Positions 17,418-21,571 of a DNA stretch of 21,571 nucleotides are shown here, one piece after another (position 1 is the stretch's first letter; the number at the start of each line of letters is the position of its first letter). The stretch is from Betaproteobacteria bacterium SG8_40 (GTDB lineage: Bacteria > Pseudomonadota > Gammaproteobacteria > Burkholderiales > Eutrophovitaceae), in contig LJTS01000015.1 in the NCBI GenBank assembly GCA_001304425.1, forward strand, positions 1-21,571, written 5' to 3'. The notes beneath the pieces are model-generated. The model worked only from the letters and a program-made list of their open reading frames with translations, was not told the DNA's origin and ran no database searches. The translations under genes and the position numbers were made by a program.

Positions 17418-18251
17418 TCAGGGCGCGTCAACCTCCAGATTGTCGATCAACCGGGTGACTCCCAGCGTCGCCGCCCCGAGAATGACAAGATCGGAATCTC
17501 CGGGCGCGGGTCTGCGCAGACCGCGCCGTGTCCGGACCACGACATAGTCGACATTCCAGCCATGCCGCGAAAGCAGCGCGCCGGCGGCATACTCCATTGC
17601 GACGAACTTGCGATCACCTTCGACAATGGCATCCCGGATCTGCACGATGGCCTCTCGCAATCGTGGCGCTTCCTGGCGCTCTTCCGGCGACAGGTAGCGA
17701 TTACGGGAAGACAAGGCAAGACCATCGTCGGCACGCACCGTCTCCGCGGGGACAATCCGGATCGGCAACGCGAACTGGTCGACCATATCCCTGATAATGG
17801 CGAGTTGCTGGTAGTCCTTCTTTCCGAAAACCGCCGATTGCGGCTGCACCATGTTGAACAACTTGGAAACTACCGTACAGACAGCACGAAAATGGCCGGG
17901 ACGAAACCGTCCCTCGAGTTTTCTGGCGACTTTCGGCGGGTCGATATAGAACTCCTGCGCTTCGGGATACATCTGTGTTTCGTCAGGATGGAACACGATG
18001 CTGTTGCCAATCGCTTCCAGCTTCGCGCAATCCTCCTCGAAAGTGCGCGGGTACCTCTCGAAATCTTCACCCTGGCCAAACTGCAGCCGGTTGACGAAGA
18101 TCGTTGTTACCGTCAAAGGCGCGTTCTCGAGAGCGATCTTGACCAGACTGAGATGACCGTCATGGATGTTGCCCATCGTCGGCACGCAGGAAACATTCCG
18201 CTCCCCGGAGAGACGCTTACGCAATTCATCGATTGTTTCGATTAATTCCAT
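17418..18251 (-). CDS. panC: pantothenate synthetase (pantoate--beta-alanine ligase)
   Basis: Encodes 277 residues. It joins pantoate and beta-alanine using ATP to give pantothenate, the CoA precursor. The nucleotidyltransferase HIGH-like motif is HDGH (30-33) after VPTMGN, and the KMSKS-like counterpart is SSRNRYL (181-187). FGKKDYQQL (142-150) and RPGHFRAVCTVVSKLFN are standard PanC substrate-site segments. FVNRLQF (Arg where E. coli has Pro) is, from memory, usual in betaproteobacterial enzymes. It ends with LGVTRLIDNLEV. The start ATG 18251 is preceded by an A-rich AAAAAGAAGA stretch. It lies 186 bp downstream of panB. Confidence 0.96.
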   Translation of the reverse strand: MELIETIDELRKRLSGERNVSCVPTMGNIHDGHLSLVKIALENAPLTVTTIFVNRLQFGQGEDFERYPRTFEEDCAKLEAIGNSIVFHPDETQMYPEAQEFYIDPPKVARKLEGRFRPGHFRAVCTVVSKLFNMVQPQSAVFGKKDYQQLAIIRDMVDQFALPIRIVPAETVRADDGLALSSRNRYLSPEERQEAPRLREAIVQIRDAIVEGDRKFVAMEYAAGALLSRHGWNVDYVVVRTRRGLRRPAPGDSDLVILGAATLGVTRLIDNLEVDAP

Positions 18252-18437
18252 TCTTCTTTTTCAAGACTTCTCGTTGCGAAGGGCACCTTATGCGGCGTAA
18301 CGGTGCCGGATTGCCTGCGCATCTTCTGCTGCGCGGTCCGCAGTGAAACCGCAAGACTGCCGCTCCCCTTACGCAGGGACAGCTATTGCATTTGTCGGCG
18401 CCCGTCGATTACAACTTGGCAAACATATCCGCCGCCA

Positions 18438-19232
18438 TCAGAAGCAGTGCTCTTCACCCGGAAAGGTTCCTGCCTTGACTTCCTTGACGTAGTTTCCCAC
18501 GGCCGTTGCAATCGAATCCGCTCCCTGCATGAAGTTCTTGACGAAACGCGGCTTGCGTCCCTGATAGATATCCAGCATGTCGTAAAGATTCAGGATCTGG
18601 CCGCTGCAGTGGGGGCCGGCTCCGATTCCGATCGTGGGAATATCGAGCGCGTCCGTGACCTTGCGGCCCACTTCCGCCGGAACCAGTTCCACCACGAGCA
18701 GGCTTGCGCCCGCGTTCTGCAGCGCCTTGCCTGCCTTGACCAGGTCGCGCGCCGTGTCATCGGTCTTGCCCTGCACCTTGAACCCGCCCAGTGCGTGGAC
18801 CGATTGCGGCGTCAATCCGATGTGGCCGCACACCGGGATTCCCCGTTTCACCAGAAACTCCACCGTCTCCGCCATGATCTCGCCGCCCTCGAGCTTGACC
18901 ATGTGCGCACCGGCGCTCATCAACCGCGCGGCACTGGCGAAAGCCTGCTGCGGACTTTGTTGATAGCTTCCGAAGGTGAGGTCGCCAAGCACCATCGCGC
19001 GCTGCGTGGTGCTCGCCACGCAGCGCGTGTGATAAATCATGTCGTCAAGCGTTACCGGCAAGGTCGAGTCGTGACCCTGAATCACCATGCCGAGAGAATC
19101 GCCAATCAGAAAAATGTCGACGCCGGCCGCGTCAAGAAGCCCGGCAAAACTCGAATCGGTGCAGGTAAGCATGGTGATCGCATCACCGTCCTGCCGCATT
19201 TTTTGTAACGTGCCTGTCGTAACCTTTGCCAT
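18438..19232 (-). CDS. panB: 3-methyl-2-oxobutanoate hydroxymethyltransferase
   Basis: Encodes 264 residues, the normal PanB length. It transfers a hydroxymethyl group from methylene-tetrahydrofolate to alpha-ketoisovalerate, the first step to pantoate. Metal and substrate residues are kept: Asp45-Ser46 in IGDSLGM, Asp84, Lys113 and Glu115 in MVKLEGGE, and Glu182 in VVELVPAE. CGHIGLTPQSVHALGGFKVQGK and the terminal GTFPGEEHCF are family hallmarks. Two usually conserved positions differ: Thr25 in LTCTDSSF, where Tyr is usual, and Thr86 in GDLTF, where Pro is usual. AAGGA lies upstream of ATG 19232. It heads panB-panC. Confidence 0.95.
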   Translation of the reverse strand: MAKVTTGTLQKMRQDGDAITMLTCTDSSFAGLLDAAGVDIFLIGDSLGMVIQGHDSTLPVTLDDMIYHTRCVASTTQRAMVLGDLTFGSYQQSPQQAFASAARLMSAGAHMVKLEGGEIMAETVEFLVKRGIPVCGHIGLTPQSVHALGGFKVQGKTDDTARDLVKAGKALQNAGASLLVVELVPAEVGRKVTDALDIPTIGIGAGPHCSGQILNLYDMLDIYQGRKPRFVKNFMQGADSIATAVGNYVKEVKAGTFPGEEHCF

Positions 19233-19319
19233 AACCAGAATCCTTAAACCAGATGAAGCCGGCGCGATGGCTCAAACCGTGCCGATTCGCGCCGTCCGGA
19301 TATTCAGCGGCAATATCGC

Positions 19320-19349
19320 GTCATAACGAACAAAGCCGCGCATCATCAA
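19320..19349 (-). promoter_or_regulatory. possible sigma-70 promoter for panB
   Basis: On the minus strand, TTGATG (19349-19344) and TATGAC (19325-19320) are separated by 18 bp, each matching consensus at four of six positions. The pair lies about 90 bases upstream of the panB ATG, in a 257-bp gap without genes. The evidence is weak and positional. Confidence 0.25.
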
Positions 19350-19489
19350 ATAACGTTACGCATTGCGAAAGACTCACCGTACCCCGTTGCCATGCATTGC
19401 GCGGGCGTATGCCACATTGCAAAAAAGACTTACACCTTGCGGGTACGCACATTCAGCTGCCGGCGAAACTTGCCAGTTCTGTTTGAATA

Positions 19490-20134
19490 CTAATCGCCCT
19501 TGCTGAAAAACGCCCGGGGCCCTTTCATTTCGCCGATGCGCCGCAACAATAAATCAAAATCGGCCTCTTCATCAACAAAGTTCAACTTGTCACTGTTGAC
19601 AATGAGCAGCGGTGCCGCGTCGAACTGATAAAAGAAACGCCGGTACTCGTCAGCAAGACGGCTCAGATAGCGCTCGTCGATACTGCGCTCATAACTTTTG
19701 TCGCGACGTTTGACCCGTTCCACCAGGCGTTCCTGCGATGCCTGGAGATAGATAACCAGATCCGGCACCGGCGCCTGCGGCGCGAGCTGACCGTAGATCT
19801 GCTGGTACAGATGCAACTCCTCGTCAGCGAGATTGAGACGCGCGAACAGCGCATCCTTGTCAAACAGAAAATCCGAAACAGTGACGCCGCCAAACAGGTC
19901 GATCTGCTTCAGGTCACGCAACTGCTGGATACGCTGGAAAAGAAAAAACAGCTGTGTTGCCAGAGCGTGACGCGCGGGCTCTTCGTAAAACTTCGGGAGG
20001 AACGGGTTCTCGTCCGGCGCTTCCAGCAACAGCTCACCACCAAGGTGCTGCGCGAGGCGCCGTGCCAGACTGGTCTTGCCGGCACCAATCGGCCCCTCGA
20101 CAACGACGTAACGGTAATGTTCGGGCAGGGTCAC
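19490..20134 (-). CDS. deoxynucleoside kinase (deoxyadenosine/deoxyguanosine kinase type)
   Basis: Encodes 214 residues. It phosphorylates deoxynucleosides with ATP for nucleotide salvage in the cytoplasm. The P-loop is GPIGAGKTS (14-22). The deoxynucleoside kinase core is visible in FFLFQRIQQL, SDFLFDKD (87-94, the catalytic acidic region), PDLVIYLQAS, and the Arg-rich lid RVKRRDKSYERSID (about 140-153). Substrate specificity cannot be read by eye. It lies 15 bp downstream of folK in the same direction, a linkage I know from betaproteobacterial pcnB-folK clusters. Confidence 0.9.
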   Translation of the reverse strand: MTLPEHYRYVVVEGPIGAGKTSLARRLAQHLGGELLLEAPDENPFLPKFYEEPARHALATQLFFLFQRIQQLRDLKQIDLFGGVTVSDFLFDKDALFARLNLADEELHLYQQIYGQLAPQAPVPDLVIYLQASQERLVERVKRRDKSYERSIDERYLSRLADEYRRFFYQFDAAPLLIVNSDKLNFVDEEADFDLLLRRIGEMKGPRAFFSKGD

Positions 20135-20149
20135 GGTTTACGAACCGGT

Positions 20150-20677
20150 TCAGCCGGCGCCGGACGGGAGCAGGTCGCCGGCTTCGTTCAGGCAGTTCAC
20201 GCCGCGGTCAGAGATCCTGCGCAGTAAATGCGCCGCGGTTCCAAGCGTGCCGACGGCGGCATCGGGCGCTATCTCCGCAAGCGGCACCAGCACGAAGGCA
20301 CGTTCGGCCATGCGCGGATGCGGCAGCGTCAGCTGCGGCGAACTCATCTGCCGATTGCCGTGCAGCAACAAATCGAGATCCAGGGTGCGCGGTGCGTTGC
20401 GTGCCCCGCGCACCCGGCCAAATTGAGCCTCGATGAGGAGAAGCTGGTCGAGGAACGCAACGGGGTCCAGGTACGTTTCGACTTCCGCTACGGCATTCAC
20501 GAAATCGGGTTGTTCAAGAAAGCCGACCGGCGTCGTCCGGTACAGTGAGGATGACGCAATCAATTCCGTGTCGGGAACGGACGCTATCGCGGCAATGGCA
20601 CGTCGTACCGTCGACGCCGGTTCACCAAGATTGGCACCGATGCCGATAAAGGCGCGCTCCGCTACCTCTTGTCGCAT
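20150..20677 (-). CDS. folK: 2-amino-4-hydroxy-6-hydroxymethyldihydropteridine pyrophosphokinase
   Basis: Encodes 175 residues from ATG 20677, which overlaps the pcnB stop by one base (TGATG). GGAGGAG in the last pcnB codons is the ribosome site. A TTG one codon upstream is open but unnecessary. HPPK transfers pyrophosphate from ATP to the pterin in folate synthesis. The N-terminal AFIGIGANLGEP, the YRTTPVGFLEQPDFVNAV segment and the signature RTLDLDLLL (97-105, with Asp100 and Asp102 binding magnesium) are diagnostic. LPHPRMAERAFVLVPLAEIAP follows as expected. It is co-translated with pcnB and followed by the deoxynucleoside kinase. Confidence 0.95.
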   Translation of the reverse strand: MRQEVAERAFIGIGANLGEPASTVRRAIAAIASVPDTELIASSSLYRTTPVGFLEQPDFVNAVAEVETYLDPVAFLDQLLLIEAQFGRVRGARNAPRTLDLDLLLHGNRQMSSPQLTLPHPRMAERAFVLVPLAEIAPDAAVGTLGTAAHLLRRISDRGVNCLNEAGDLLPSGAG

Positions 20678-21571
20678 CAACTCTCCTCCTGCCCGTCGTC
20701 GGCACCAGTGCGCGAACTACCCGGTTTGCGCCGGCGGCGCCGGCGGCGGCCGCTGGACCCCGCTACAAGCATGCTCTTGCGCTCGTCTTCACCGGCGTGC
20801 TGGAACCGCTCCCACCACTGACCGATCTCCGGGTCCAGTTCGCCGCTCTCGCAACGTAACAACAGGAAGTCATAGGCAGCGCGAAATCGCGGATTGCCCA
20901 GCAGTGCGAATGGGCGCCTGCCGGAACGATTGAGAAGGCGTGCCTGCAGCACCCATATCTCGCGCATGTCGGTAGTAAAACGCCGGGGTATGGAAAGATT
21001 ACCGGATTGATCCTCGATGACACGGTCAATGGCTTCAAACAGCGCAAGCATCGTGCTCTTGCCGGAGGCCTCGCCCGCTCTCCACGCTGCCAGCACCTCG
21101 TGCCAGAGCAACGCCGCGAACAGAAATCCCGGGGACACCGGCTTGTCGTCGCGCACACGCTCGTCCGTGCGCTGCAAGGCAAGCATCACGAAGCGCTCGC
21201 CCAGCGGTTGTTCGAGAATGACATCGAGCATCGGCAACAGGCCATGATGCAGGCCCCGCTCGCGCAACTGCTTGATGCACTGCACGGATCCGCCCGACAG
21301 CAATAACTTCAGCATTTCCTCGAACAATCGCGACGCAGGTACGCTTTCGAGAAGGAAAGCGAGTTTGCTGATCGGCGCGCGCGTCCCGGTCTCGATTTCC
21401 AGCCCCAGTTTCGCCCCCAGCCGAACCGCTCTGAGCATGCGTACCGGGTCTTCCCGATAGCGTGCCGCCGGGTCTCCGATCATGCGCAGTTTGCGCTCCT
21501 TGAGGTCGGCCAGTCCGCCGCAGTAGTCGATGATCTCTTCGCTCGTCGGGTCGTAAAAAAGCGCGTTGACG
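20677..21571 (-). CDS. pcnB: poly(A) polymerase I, C-terminal part (5' end outside window)
   Basis: About 297 codons are visible; the gene enters from the right edge in frame with NALFYDPTSEEIIDY, the end of the nucleotidyltransferase head, so the catalytic DxD is outside the window. LKERKLRMIGDPAARYREDP and VRMLRAVRLGAKLGLEIE are the conserved neck segment binding RNA/ATP in PcnB and CCA-adding enzymes. The C-terminal body follows and ends in a basic tail with seven Arg and one Lys (about 20730-20755), typical of proteobacterial PcnB. It adds 3' poly(A) tails that speed RNA decay. The ATG at 21483 is internal, not the start. It is the first gene seen of the pcnB-folK-kinase group. Confidence 0.93.
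   Translation of the reverse strand, partial: VNALFYDPTSEEIIDYCGGLADLKERKLRMIGDPAARYREDPVRMLRAVRLGAKLGLEIETGTRAPISKLAFLLESVPASRLFEEMLKLLLSGGSVQCIKQLRERGLHHGLLPMLDVILEQPLGERFVMLALQRTDERVRDDKPVSPGFLFAALLWHEVLAAWRAGEASGKSTMLALFEAIDRVIEDQSGNLSIPRRFTTDMREIWVLQARLLNRSGRRPFALLGNPRFRAAYDFLLLRCESGELDPEIGQWWERFQHAGEDERKSMLVAGSSGRRRRRRRKPGSSRTGADDGQEES

Overview
The window is a stretch of G+C-rich bacterial chromosome coding mainly for central and lipid metabolism. Gene order and protein sequence point to a betaproteobacterium. The order pcnB-folK-deoxynucleoside kinase-panB-panC is typical of that class, and PanC carries the FVNRLQF, GKKDYQQL and LGxTRLIDNLE variants that I recall from Burkholderiales-type enzymes. 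This placement is inference from memory; I could not run a search. I see no tRNA, rRNA, CRISPR array, transposase or phage gene.

Layout. (1) 1-4135 is a loose set of small or single genes: the start of a short DUF6868-like membrane protein, an exported alpha/beta hydrolase, a divergent small lipoprotein, a family I inorganic pyrophosphatase, a small secreted protein of unknown function, and a SAM-dependent methyltransferase in visibly more A+T-rich DNA. (2) 4132-9985 is a beta-oxidation block on the minus strand, read in the order fadB-type hydratase/dehydrogenase, thiolase, large DmdC-like acyl-CoA dehydrogenase, VOC-family protein. A striking CACCAAG inverted repeat sits between the thiolase and the acyl-CoA dehydrogenase. 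(3) 10230-13916 is a tightly packed livH-livM-livG-livF operon for a branched-chain-amino-acid-type (HAAT) ABC transporter, with no binding-protein gene in view. (4) 14316-15863, divergent from livH, encodes an AlkK-like acyl-CoA ligase. (5) 15864-16445 is about 580 bp of non-coding, hairpin-rich DNA resembling a dispersed intergenic repeat. (6) 16446-21571 is the minus-strand series pcnB (cut by the window edge), folK, deoxynucleoside kinase, panB, panC and a ghrA-type hydroxyacid reductase.

How the genes fit together. The ligase, acyl-CoA dehydrogenase, hydratase/dehydrogenase and thiolase make a complete set for activating a carboxylic acid and degrading it by beta-oxidation. The adjacent HAAT transporter could bring in that acid, but this is inference only. 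panB and panC make pantoate and pantothenate, the precursor of the CoA this pathway uses. pcnB, folK and the nucleoside kinase are a conserved housekeeping neighbourhood.

The main anomaly is in the acyl-CoA ligase. It reads through in frame, but about 30 residues between TGDVATI and AVAHP are absent. This is exactly the A8 hinge segment with the conserved Arg and the SGGEW loop. The enzyme as encoded is probably inactive or mechanistically altered, unless the gap is an assembly error. I did not find a convincing new multi-gene system.
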